The position numbers and the translations under genes were made by a program. From Helicoverpa zea (taxonomy: Eukaryota > Arthropoda > Insecta > Lepidoptera > Noctuidae): a stretch of 64,000 nt of DNA. The stretch is taken from contig NC_061452.1 in assembly GCF_022581195.2 (NCBI RefSeq), positions 4,223,501-4,287,500 of the forward strand, in the 5' to 3' direction. Below the pieces are notes generated by a model, which was given only the letters and a program-made list of their open reading frames with translations, ran no database searches and was not told the DNA's origin. This document shows positions 25,545 to 37,800 of the stretch, piece after piece. Position 1 is the first letter of the stretch. The number at the start of each line of letters is the position of its first letter.

Positions 25545-27012
25545 TTTGTCACGATCACTGTTGATTCTCAGTTAATATCGACAAGTAGCACCTCTAATAA
25601 ACACAATTAGAGTATCGATACGCGAGTACGTCGGACCAATGGTCGCAGTGTTGTGGTGCCGGTCGGAACTCGCGCATTAATAAATATTTTTCACTGCGCT
25701 TATCACATCACTAGCGTTTTAACGAACTACAGAGTGTTCTACTTTTAAACATTATTTGTTTGATGTGATTTTCACGGTTTAAAATTAAATATGTTACTGA
25801 CGCGTGTAAAATATATTAATGTAAAATGTAGGTGATATTCTTACTTATATATGTTTTGTATATAAAAACGAATAGTTTTTAAATCTGAGTAGTTTTTAGT
25901 AACGCACGTAACGTAAACTCATATGCCGTAATGTTGTTGTTTAACCTTAGTTTTTGATTCGTTGTCATTGTACATTATATTAGGTTTGAGGAAAATAATT
26001 ATATTCAGTTACATAGGCACTTATCATAATTTGCGAAGCATTTTTTGCGTTTCCAAAGTACACTGATAAAATCCTTCGTAATTAAATAAATAATTAGGTT
26101 TTTTTGTGTATCAAAAATGTCATGTAAGTTCGAAATAACATAAAATATTTTGGATTGTATCAGTTTATTTTACAACAAGCGTAATAAAATAATATTTATT
26201 ATAATAATAATTTATTCCCTTGTCAAGTTGATAGAGCCCACAACTATAAATGAGTAAGCAACCAGTTTGCAAAACATAAAATTATACGATTCGTGATAAA
26301 AACCAAAGTATACTGTTAATACAATCAGAGGTGCGGCCCTTGAATAAATAAATAAAACAACTATTTTATAAGAAATCTCGAAATTAGATGTATTGGAACA
26401 TTATTCTGTTTTTAAGAAAAACATATGAGAAAGTCATCTTGAGCTTAGTTCGAAAAGATTATGCGTCCCTGAATCTGTCAAATAAATTATTTTATGCTAG
26501 TAACATTTGGAACAGTAAATAAATCCATTATTAATTGAATGAATAAGCTTTAAGATTATTTTTAGCATAAAATATAATTAAGTTTTCACCTGCAGAAAGT
26601 TAAGTGGAGAAAATCGGTTATGAAAATCTATTGGCAGCGTGAAACTTCAAGGTACAAAAAAAAATTGTGTACTTAATACTATTTTAATCTCTCCTTGCCA
26701 AATAGCTGTATTCCGTTGGCCTAGGCGTCAATATGAAATATTGGGTTGAGAACAGGATAGACAGTATTGTTTTTTCTAAAGATATCTTTCAAAAAATATT
26801 ATCTTGCTAGTGAGGTGACTCAGTCACTGTTTTTAAATGTTCGCTTCTACGATTTTTCATTAACATCATTGTAGTTGGGAAATCCCGATTCATCATAATT
26901 AACTTCTCGTTTCATGTAAGTGGGTAAAACATTATCTTTGTCTAATGTTTGTTTGTAAAATTATTATTTTAGAATTGTAATTTTTGATTACTTTGACATA
27001 ATTTGTAATTTT

Positions 27013-27137
27013 ATCTAGTCTGAAATCACCAACCCACATTGAGCAAGCGTGGTGATTAATGCTCAATCCTTCTCCGTGTGAGAGGAGGCCTGTGCCCAGC
27101 AGTAGGACGATAAAAAGGCTGAAACAACAACAACACC
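27013..27137 (+). mobile_element. 5'-truncated SINE with 13-bp TSD
   Basis: Matches the 3' half of the full SINE at 28219-28539 (core GGCCTGTGCCCAGCAGTAGG, tail AACAACAAC). It is flanked by AATTTGTAATTTT at 27000-27012 and 27138-27150. Truncation from the 5' end and the target duplication indicate LINE-mediated insertion. Confidence 0.85.
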
Positions 27138-28041
27138 AATTTGTAATTTTGGTGCCTTGTTCAAGATCTGTGCGACAAACTCCCTGACTTCCTCCAGATA
27201 GAGATGTATTTGATAGCTGTTTTTGGCAGTTTTTCCTCCTTCTAAGCAAACCACTTCGAATACTCGGATAAAACACTATTTCCGTCTTCAAATAGATTCA
27301 AGCCTTCAAATAGATAAACTGAACCGATTTTTAATTTCATAAAGTTTTAACTTAGAAGTGTAATAAACAAATGAGCACCTACATTTTCTTTCTCAATAAA
27401 TACAGTAGAATTAGCAAGGATTAAACACTTAATTGAAGATGATTCGATTGATCTGCAACTTTCTGTGTAAAAAATGAACACGTGTTTATTACACTATTTA
27501 CTTCTGTAAAGTCGTGTCATCATGATTTGTTCTCAAGATTAATAGCATTTGGGTTTCCTCAATCTATTTTCCTTTACTGTCAGTCATAAACGAAATTAAT
27601 TTTTATTGGCAAGGTGACTCAATAGGTTTGAACAAGTTAATTCGGGGAATCCATATTAAGAGCAAAAACTGCACGTATGTATGGTAATCTGACATGATCA
27701 GTAGGTACGAGAATAAGACAAATACATAGAGTATCTATAAAAAAATGGGGCATCACAAACATCGAATTTTATTTCACTTGTTTCTTGCCTTGTAGTTTTT
27801 TCGATATGACAACATTAATTTTCAATTTTTGAATGACTATATATGTTACACTGTTGTTAAAATTTATTATTGTAAGATACATTGTTGTTAAATTGCTATA
27901 AGATGGTTAGAGATAATTAACTACAAAAGTAAAGGAATATGCTAAACACATGCAGGTATGTGTACAGCATGACATTTTACTTTTTCCTAAATAAGCACCC
28001 TTTCAAAACAAATGGTGCAGAACCAAATCTATTAATTCAAA

Positions 28042-28126
28042 GAATTCCTTCAGCCACCGATGGCCTCCATAGTGCCTTTACCCTAAGCGGCGCGTTTGCA
28101 GTGCATGTAAACATCCGGGGGCAATG
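28042..28126 (+). repeat. Duplicated block, copy 1
   Basis: Shares ATTCCTTCAGCCA, CCTTTACCC and GTAAACATCCGGGGGCAA with 28628-28717, about 80 percent alike by eye. The two copies flank the SINE at 28219-28539. It is probably a repeat family; no function is visible. Confidence 0.5.
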
Positions 28127-28218
28127 ATTGTTTTTCAGTAATTTAATCATCACCATCTACCTACCTGATTATTTACCTAATTGTGAAATATGGTAAAAGT
28201 GTAGTAATTTAACTACAT

Positions 28219-28539
28219 ACTGTTACTGTTACTGTTACAGCCTTTTTATCGTCCCACTGCTGGGCACAGGCCTCCTCTCACACGGAGAAGGATTGAGCAT
28301 TAATCACCACGCTTGCTCAATGCGGGTTGGTGATTTCAGACTATAGTCCAGGTTTCCTCAAGATGTTTTCCTTCACCTTTTTATCAGCCATTGGTGTCCA
28401 AGATATACTTAGAAAGTACATACAAACTTAGAAAAGTTGCATTGGTACTTGCCTGACCTGGAATCGAACCCACACCCACATACTCGAGAGGTTGGTTCTT
28501 TTAACCACTAGGCCACCACGAACTTTAATACCTACATGA
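28219..28539 (-). mobile_element. Full-length tRNA-derived SINE with 14-bp TSD
   Basis: On the minus strand it opens with a tRNA-like head: A box TGGCCTAGTGGTTAAAAGAA and B box GGGTTCGATTCC. An unrelated body and a (GTAACA)n tail follow. The flanks TAATTTAACTACAT at 28205-28218 and 28540-28553 are identical, so the insertion is nearly intact at about 320 bp. It shares its head with the SINEs at 40478-41662 and 53180-53563, which have a different 3' body. Confidence 0.88.
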
Positions 28540-28627
28540 TAATTTAACTACATGCTGAACACTATATTATTACATTGGCACATACATACATACAAATATC
28601 CCAAATACATAAACTTTTTACTAAAGA

Positions 28628-28717
28628 AAATTCCTTCAGCCATCGATAGCCTCCATTATAGTACCTTTACCCCAAGCAGTGCGTGCGCATCATTTGTATG
28701 TAAACATCCGGGGGCAA
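28628..28717 (+). repeat. Duplicated block, copy 2
   Basis: Second copy of the block at 28042-28126, with the same GTAAACATCCGGGGGCAA end. Confidence 0.5.
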
Positions 28718-30177
28718 CGCCAGGCAATAGCGCTCCTTATAGGGCTCTTCATGAATATCATAGTCCACCAATAAGGTTGTAACAATATATTTACATTTCA
28801 ATAGACATTCTATTTAAATCTCTATTTCTATGTACTACTATGTAAGTATTTTGGAATTAAGAGTGAATTTAATGGAATCTGTTATGAAATAAAATTGTGT
28901 TCGTGACACTTTATAGGATAACTCAAGAACGACTGAACCGATTTATCTGAAAATTTAGGAGGAGGCAGCTTAGTATCAGATAGCGGACATGGGTTACTTT
29001 TTATCCTCATATGGGTGGGAGAAGAAGTACTTTCTTTATTCGAAAATTAGGGAGAAGTTCAGGAGGAAAAAAAATACATTTAACTAATTATTGTATTGCA
29101 GACGGCGTGACTCGTACTAAGTTGTTGTGGAATACAAACAAGTTGGAACCTTATGAGTTGTATGTAGAATTGTATTTTTGTCATGCGCCAGTAGTCTCCA
29201 GCCATTTATGGAGTAGTTATTGAAACTTCAAAACGATTCCTTGCCACGTAGTAACTTCTAAGTAAAAATACAAACATCCCAACTGAGAACCCCTCCTTTT
29301 TTGGGAAGTCGATTACAAATAAATCACGTAGGTATTTATAGATCTTTCATTCCCCATTTTTCCTATTTTTATCTGATCCTATAAAACACGCGCATAAACT
29401 ATGCATTAAAAAATGCGCGGATATTAATTTACATTTATTTACTTGTTACGACATAAATGAGAATTAATTACATCGATAATAATCGCAGCTATTATCGCTA
29501 AGTGCATAATATTGAGCATTGCTCTGGTCAAGGTTGGATGGTCTTATCTCAAGAGGTCGTATATGAGATCATTGTGACATACGACGTATTGTTTATACCA
29601 CGTTATATTCATAAAACAAAATTTAAAATTATGTAAGAGGCCTACACGATCGATTTCAAAATATGACGGGGTTTTTTTCGTATCCTTTTCCTTCATCACC
29701 ATCATATAGCCAATTGCCGACCACCGCAGACCATAGGTCTCCCCCTCAGAACGCGAATTTGTACCTTGATAAAGTTTCTAATTATCTTCTCCACGCTCTT
29801 ATCCCAATTTTGTCGGCGCAGCATTTTTTCTCTTTTCATACTCTTCTATCTTTCGTCACAAGTAACATTTATACTAATAATCAAAATAATTAGAGAAATA
29901 ACTAGAAAGGCAAATTAATTAAGATCTTGTGTAAATGTAAAAATAATTAATCACGTGAAGAAAAAAGTAATTTTGTTTTGCTTTTTCTGAAATGACAAAG
30001 GATCTGCGATATCTCTGCCGAACAGTATAAGGAAAATAGTCATAACATCTGATTATTACTTAAAAGAAAAAAGCTATTAAAAGTGATCTATTCATAGATG
30101 GAAATCGGTAGTATCCTGTTTAGTTACACATCAATTATATTGAAAACATAGGTAATTTTTAATACAACTTTTTAATA

Positions 30178-30430
30178 CAAGCTTATGCCCCCAGCTTCAC
30201 TAGGTATTTAATCCTCATCTGTCTACAGACAGAGGGACAATTTTTATAGGTGTAACGATATTATAATGTTGCCACTTCTGTTCTGGACCTCATTGCTCTC
30301 CGGCCATATCGGACTGTCATTCCTTTGGGCTCTGAGAGAAAAGCAATAGAGAGTAGACTTACATATGTCCGTTGTTGCCTGTGCACTCCAGTATCTCCTG
30401 CGTAGCTGGCTGATTTTCTTCGTAGGTACT
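30178..30430 (+). repeat. Interspersed repeat related to 22265-22500
   Basis: Contains ATATGTCCGTTGTTGCCTGT and TATCTCCTGCGTAGCTGGCT, which align with the end of the 22265 copy. It is decayed. Confidence 0.4.
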
Positions 30431-31034
30431 TACTTATATTTTATGAGTAACATCGTCTCTGGAATCTTATCAGTTTATTGTGTGTCTGTTACCGACAGAC
30501 ACACAATAACTATTTTACATGTGAAATAATCATAAAGAGATGATGCGTATGTGTGTAGAAGTAGGTATAATTAACGTAATCGTGTCTCACGATTCATAAG
30601 GCTCGCACAGTGGGTAGCGTGATGCCATTGAGGATGTAAGCATTAACAGAACTACCTACTGAGTAGTTTTTATATCATGAGAAATAAAAAGAATTACTTA
30701 CGTAGGAAAATTACTTCAGATTAAATATGATATTAATAGGTAAACCTATAGAGTTAAAATTAGGACAAATAAGGAAGTATACAAGACTACATTGATGAAA
30801 AATTACCTTTTATGAACAAATGGACCCTTGATTGTACCCAAGCTTAGTTTTGTGATAATTTACTACTGTTTTGTAATATATTTTTATAGATAAAGAATTA
30901 TTTAAGCAGGTTTAAACTGAAAATAGCCTCAATTGTACAAAAAGTAGAGGCTTGTTACTGTTAAGTGAACCATTGCTATCGAAATACTTCAGGCGTTTAG
31001 TCAAGAGAACATTGAACAGTCAAAATCCTACTTC

Positions 31035-31218
31035 CTACTTATATTATAAATGTTAAAGTTTGTGAGAATGTATGGATGTATGTTTGTTATTCAATCACGC
31101 AAAAACGGCTGGACCGATTTGAATGAAATTTGGTATGTAGATAGGTGATACTCTGGATTAACACATAGGCTACTTTTTATCAACACACCACGCGGGCGAA
31201 GCCGCTGGCGGAAGCTAG
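31035..31218 (+). mobile_element. Non-autonomous Helitron-like element (CTAG end)
   Basis: Starts CCTACTTATATTATAAATG, contains CGCAAAAACGGCTGGACCGA and ends GGCGGAAGCTAG, just before T. This is the standard form of short lepidopteran Helitron-like repeats. No terminal inverted repeats or coding are present. It lies about 150 bp beyond the poly(A) signal of gene B. Confidence 0.75.
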
Positions 31219-31373
31219 TATTATCATAATTGCACGCCATCCTTTGAAAAGAATATTTTTATATCTTCAAGAACTTGCAAACCAACAATTTTAGTTATTG
31301 TTGTACTTGGAAGTGAGACATATAGTCAACAACAATAAAACAACCAATAATTTTACAGATTACTTTATTTACA

Positions 31374-31379
31374 AATTAC
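31374..31379 (-). terminator. Poly(A) signal of gene B
   Basis: AATAAA on the minus strand within GTAAATAAAGTAATC, about 475 bp downstream of the proposed stop at 31852-31854. Confidence 0.55.
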
Positions 31380-31851
31380 AATACATAATTAGTTAAGTAA
31401 TATAATTACAATCACAGAATAAGAATGACTTAATCATTTCAAATAATAATTATTAGTTAGATAAATAGCTACTAAGGTTTTTAATAATATAATTTCAATA
31501 ATTTTAATTGAACTTTTACAATATCATGTCAAAATTCAGATCACAACAATTTCATGCAGCATGATTTTAGCAAAACATAAAACTTACGTACTGTATTATA
31601 CATATGGCCTATTTTATATAAAAAAAAACTGCTTACAATAACAAGTTTTTTCTTACCTAACAGTTGCTAAAACTATCGTAACTTATATAATGGTTTAGTT
31701 GCATTTTTGAGATATACTCGTAACATGGCTCAAATTATTTTTGACTCATTTTCTATTAATCACACTTGATAATCGACAACTTGTTCTATATTTTAACAAA
31801 ACGAACGCAGTAATACTTTTTAGACGTCCACCAAATGAAACCATAGACTTT

Positions 31852-34800
31852 TTACTGCAAAAACAAACTTTTAAGGACAGCAATATCTTTATCAATATTA
31901 GCAAGAGGCACAACCTTCTTCATCTAAAAGGAAAACGAGCCATTGTTTTAAAAATTATAATAATAGACGGATCACGCATCACTTTAGAAAAAACTTACAT
32001 TGGTCATATCAGCGCTAGGTGTGAAATCAAACTCCTTGACTTTGCCATTATTGTTTATGATCTTATGACCCCCTTTGTCTTCGGTAGTCTTGCCGTTGAC
32101 GCTGGTGGCTGATCGGTACGCGTACTGAGCCTCGCCGTATACCTGGCCTCCCTTCTCTGGCTTCAGGTCTCGTACTCCCGTGAATGATATGGGCTGAAAT
32201 AAATATCGTGAAGTGAGAAGCTACACTTAACAATATAGTTGCGAATTCTGTACATTTTCTTAATGCTATAATTGGCGTTCGCCGTATTGATCGTGTGTCG
32301 TCAACGGATGAACCGTTGACATATCTACAACAACAAGAAACTTTATTGACAAGAGAGAACCAGAAGCTTCCTATGCAATTACTTGAACATCTCTTCGCTT
32401 TTTTGTTCAAAAGCTGTAAAGTGGAGGGTGTATAAACGATAATCTAAAATGTTAGGAAAAATATGAAACGTTAATTCCGCAAAACAATACATTGAGGTTC
32501 GAATGCAGGATGTTGTACTACTTTTATGGACATGCAGAAAGGGTATCACCCTCCTGCCTTATGCAAATGCACAAATTTGGCGACTGTCTCCAGTTGCCAA
32601 GCATCCGAACCTATACTACTTTTCCTAACAATTAATGTCATGGACAATGGATTTCCGCAAAGTAACGCCTGATTCCATAATTTAACGATAATCTAATAAA
32701 TCATTTACGTAAGGCAGTTCATCGCTTTTCTTATTCTTGTTTTGTTTATTTATATTGCCGCTAATTTCTTCTAGTTCGTCTTGAATGGCAGATGCAACAT
32801 GTTTGATGTAGTCCTGACTCACGAGATGCAGTGGCTTCGGTTTTTGCGTCATATCAGACTGAAATTACATTTTCTTAGATTAGTGTTTGTCAATGCAAGT
32901 CATTCATAGACCTTTTGTTTCTTTCTTTTCCCTTTCAAGTAGTTGCCGAGTCTGTTTGATATTTGGTTTGGTTATCAATTCGTATGATGGGACTATTGTA
33001 GTCATGATTTTGATGTTTTCTGCCAAGAGCCATGCTACATCTCTAGAAGTTCTGAATAGTAATCTTAAAAGCAATCCTTAAGACAGTTGTGTTAAATCAG
33101 GCTTATTTAAATGGAGATTTATTAAGGCGTACAAGCTGAGAGAATTCAATGGAGTATATTGAAGAACAATAAGGTACGAAGCGGTTTCACTACTACAGTT
33201 ATAATACCCAGATTAATACCTGGGTCCTGAGACTTTCTGGAGCGTTATTTTTCTCCAAAACTTGGCCCCCAGTGGCAGGTATTTCAGCAGGTATTGATAA
33301 GCCAGAGAACAGCTCTTCAAATATTTTCGGATAAGCCACAGTACCAGTTATTTGAAACTGAAATAAATTTCTGGAACATTAGGCGATACTCTGAAAAGGT
33401 CCTTAATATTGTTGTGACCTTTGCTGCTGATGATATGGTAAGTGTAAGATTGAAGAATGTTATTATAATGAATAATGATTTTACCTACAAACACAATGTT
33501 ATTTGAAATACGTCTGGAACTTATAGGTAGGAATTGGCCCTGAATTCTTCAGGGCTTCTCTTTTTGAGCCGTCTATTACATGAGATTTAAGACATCACAT
33601 TTAACCTATTTTGGAGCAAGCATCTTGTCTTAATTAAACTAAAATGATGATTTAAGAAAAATGACATGAAATGGTGACTTTTCTATCTTTAGTAAGGCCA
33701 AACGCATATTTACATCATTTGTGTTATTGCTGTTATCCACGGTTTGGCTATTTTTATTTGGATGTTCCACTTCGACTGCCTTTCTTAGAGGTGTCTTGGG
33801 TACAACTGGTGTTGTTTCTATATTAAGGGTTTTAATATTTGTCGTTTCTATATAATCCACATCGCCGTTGACTTTTCCATCTTCAGGTGATTTTTTATTA
33901 GAAACACCATCAGAACTTTGAGGCTGAAATATAGTCTTTCGTTATACTTAGTTAGGTTACAATAATGATATATATATGTATCAATGAAGGCCGCTTTCGT
34001 TTTTATTTTCGTTTGTAATGGAGATTAAACCTCCGTGGAAATAGGGGAACTAACAATAATAGTTACTGCTGGTTGCAATCATCCATTTGTCATCATCAAT
34101 TCCTCCCAAGAGTCTTAAGTGATTTGGACCTTTGATGTAGGATTTACTTGCTCCATGCGGTACATCAGCTTTCGAAATAGATAAATAGCCCACAGACACT
34201 TGGCCTCTATTTACATGACCTCACCTAAAAAAGAGCTTCCTGCACTTCTAAATCTCCTACTTTCAGAAAACATTCTGAGAACTATCGGGAGACAGATGAA
34301 CTGCTAAATTAATGATTGTATGAACTATCGATGGAAAGCTTGTGTCTCATTCTATAAGCTTTTTTGGGAGTGTCCTATTCCGTATTATATTTGTCAGCAT
34401 GAATAAATAATTTACTTCAGGATTTTGTGTAGCTTCACTTTCGTCGGTGCGTTCTTTGTCGCTGCGAAAGGCCTGATTGGGAACGTGGACTACGTCTGCT
34501 TCAGACAAAGCAGAAGGGTCGGGATATTCTTCTGACGGCGAGCGCTGTTTGTGTTCTTCCTTTTTGCTTCTTTCTGGCTTAAGCTGAAATGTAATACTCC
34601 GCATATTTCGTTACCTGTAATGACGAAACTGTCCCTTTTGAAGCCCTAGCCTCCCCATACCTTAGGTAGAAGACTTATAACAACCAGCAAGTTTGTACTC
34701 TAGCCCTGACATAACACCGACTTGTTACCGTGCAGGCTAGAAATACACATCATACTAAGAATGTTTCATTGCTTTCATCTAAAAATGATTCTGTTGAAAT

Positions 34801-37800
34801 CGTGCATACTGCTGAGTGAGACCAGATATTCATTGCTTAAGCCTGCATATCAAAGTAGTTGGAAGGTACATCATTCAACATCAAATCCATCAGAATTTGC
34901 ACTATGTTGACCTTAATTAATACTCACAGTTATGGGGAGCTTCAGAGCGCTAAGTGCTGTATTCTTGTTTTTGCTGTCCACCTTCTTTCCGCTGATGTAC
35001 TCCGACATTTCGCCTACCCCGATAGGGACGTGGTGGAATGAGTAATCGGCTCCATAGTCGTTGCTAATTGGAGAATGTCCACCGAGGCTGGTGATGATCG
35101 GAGAAAGCTGGAAAGTGAGAAGGTACATTGAATCGATATATATGTTATACTGAAAAGGGTTTTGATATTTAAGCTACTTTAGACTGATCCGAAGGTGACA
35201 TGTAGTATCAAAGTATGATTAGGTACCATTAAACTTGTATCTTGATTTCAATAAAATAATCTAGTTATATTTTAAACTAAGATATAGGTAATAGTTTCTA
35301 CTGCAGGATTGTTCGAAAGAGTTACCGCGGCCTTCATTAAGGGCTTCAGAAAGAACATGATGGGTTTTAGTCCGTAAGAGTCTGACACTCCTTCACGCTG
35401 CTAACCCACAATGGGATCAATCAAGATTTAATTATACATATTTGGGATAATTGACATATATTTGGGATGGTTCATTCGATGATTTCCTATAAAAAAGGAT
35501 ATAATAGTGACTTACAAGAGGGAATTGGGTGCTTGATGGTGTGAAGTCGAACTCCTCAATTTTTCCATCGTCATTGATGATCTTATGGCCTGCATGTTCT
35601 TCAGAAGTCTTGCCATCAATATTGGAAGCAGAATGGAAGGAGTATTCTGCTTCCCCATAGACGTGGGCACCGTCCGCCGGTTTAAGATCCCTCACGCTGT
35701 TGAATGATGGCTGAAATAGACGAGATGATAGGAATGAGCATATTTGTCATCTTTATGATTAACGAGTTGACAGGAATCAATGCATCTGTCATCTATATGA
35801 TTCAGTTGATAAAGTATAAGTTCATTGTCCACGTTTACTGTTTGTATGGTAGAAGTTTCAAAGTGATTGTTGCTGTTTATTTGTCTTGCATTCCTAAAGC
35901 TCTATTTTTAGAATTCGAGTCGTCGTGCAAACTTAGGTACTAGGTATACTTGAGTACCTATTTTCTCATGCGTACTTCTGTACACTACCTGCCTGCCTAC
36001 CTACATCATATGAGCTGTCATATGACCTTAATGAATGACCATAGATGCTGCACGATAACGACTTGAGGCAAATATAGTAAATAGTTGTCTCGCACATACA
36101 TCAAGTACATAGTTACATATTTAAATTAGAAACATAGAGGGACCTACTTCATGCCTGAAACATAAAAGATACGCAGGCACTACCAACTGGGGAGTTTGTT
36201 GCGCCACTTCTTCTTCCCAGAAAAATCACATAGGAAGTGGTGCAGGGCGGGCGTTTTGGGGGCTGTCTTTTGATTTTGACGTGGCATTTTAACTACCTAT
36301 GGTTTAGTTCTTTGTAAAACCAAGAAAATCGTCTATCTAAGTAATTTCTAGGTACGTAATGGAGAACATTAACTAAGCACTTATTGCAGCTTTAAATAGC
36401 TGTGTGAATAAGTGTTCTGTAATGTGAATCTTTCTCAAGATCAAGTGATGACATTCATTGCTAACAGGAAAATTCTTCCGTATGTTATATATTAAAATAA
36501 ACGGTAGAAACTCATTCTAGTTGTTATTAATTTAGTTAGTATTAGTTTATAGTTAGTTTGTAGTTAGTATTAGTTTAGTTATTAATTAAGTGCAATTATT
36601 TATAAGTTGACGTGATACAAATTGACTTGGGCTTACTGTCATTACTTTGGTTGACATCATCTTTTACTAACTTTGCCTAAAACTATTAATTAAAACTCAT
36701 TCTAGTTGTGCAATTATTTATAAGACTTGATACAAGTTGACTTGGGCTTGCTGTCATTACTTTGGTTGACATCATCTTTTACTAACTTTGGCTAAAATTA
36801 TTAATTAAAAATAAATGAAAGAAATGCGGACTTCTTGTAGGCAACCGAAAGCTACATCATTTTGTATTATTTATATTATTTTACTTACATCGTTCTATAA
36901 AACAATACGTATACCTAAGAATCAGCGACTACTTCAGGTGTATAAAGACCTATCAGGTGAATGAGCATATGACTTTGAATAGTATTTCTATTCAAAGGAC
37001 GTAATCAGAAGTCATCGAGTCAAATCAGAATAAAAGCGATTCATTTCAACATACCTTCCACACCTCCGTATTTTTGCCAAAATTGCTCCTCAATCTGTAA
37101 ATAGCAAGCTTAATGTTAAGTTTTGATAAATTAATTATTCTGTGAATTTTATTTAATTTAAAGCAAAAACATCTCATATCTCCGAGGTTCCCGTCCCGGA
37201 GGGATCCGATTTATTTTAAACTGACTTCGATTATGTTTGTCTACTAACCCCGACTTTCACTGTACTCAAAAATTCTACACATAATATACGTTGTTAGTAG
37301 TTTCACAGTATTGGAATTGGAGTCACAGATGCTTCTATTAAAACAATAAAATGGCTCAAAATATCCTTGACTATGAGGTAATCTATTAAGTACCTACACT
37401 TACTTAGGTTTTACTGTTAATTGAACATAACCATATAAATCAATGTTATTAATACAAACATATAAACACAATTTAAATGACAATGGAATGATACTTAATA
37501 ATAAGTAACAAAATAAAATTTTATAATGCAGATTAGTCTTTATAGCGAAGATGAGATAAAAAAATAGAACAAAAGAATTTGTTATTTACATATAACCAGT
37601 CGAACTAGATCGGCAAAGGTTGACCATTTTGAACAATACCTAACCGTTTCGTGAGAAAATTGATATTTATACAATAGGACACAAATATGGAAGAAGCCAT
37701 TTTGAATTTAATTTTGCATAAAACTTGATAATAGATAAAGCATTTAGGTAAGTAATTGAGGAAAGATGTTAACAACTCTGTGAGGAAAACCCTAATATGT

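Larger units (their letters stand above)
25545..31373. other. Region between genes A and B
   Basis: About 5.8 kb with the putative promoter of gene A at its left end. No clear TATA/Inr pair was found; a CCAAT-like ACCATTGG lies near 25640. The rest is SINE copies, duplicated blocks and Helitron-like pieces listed separately. ORFs at 28939-29223 and 29663-29893 have no supporting features. Confidence 0.5.
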
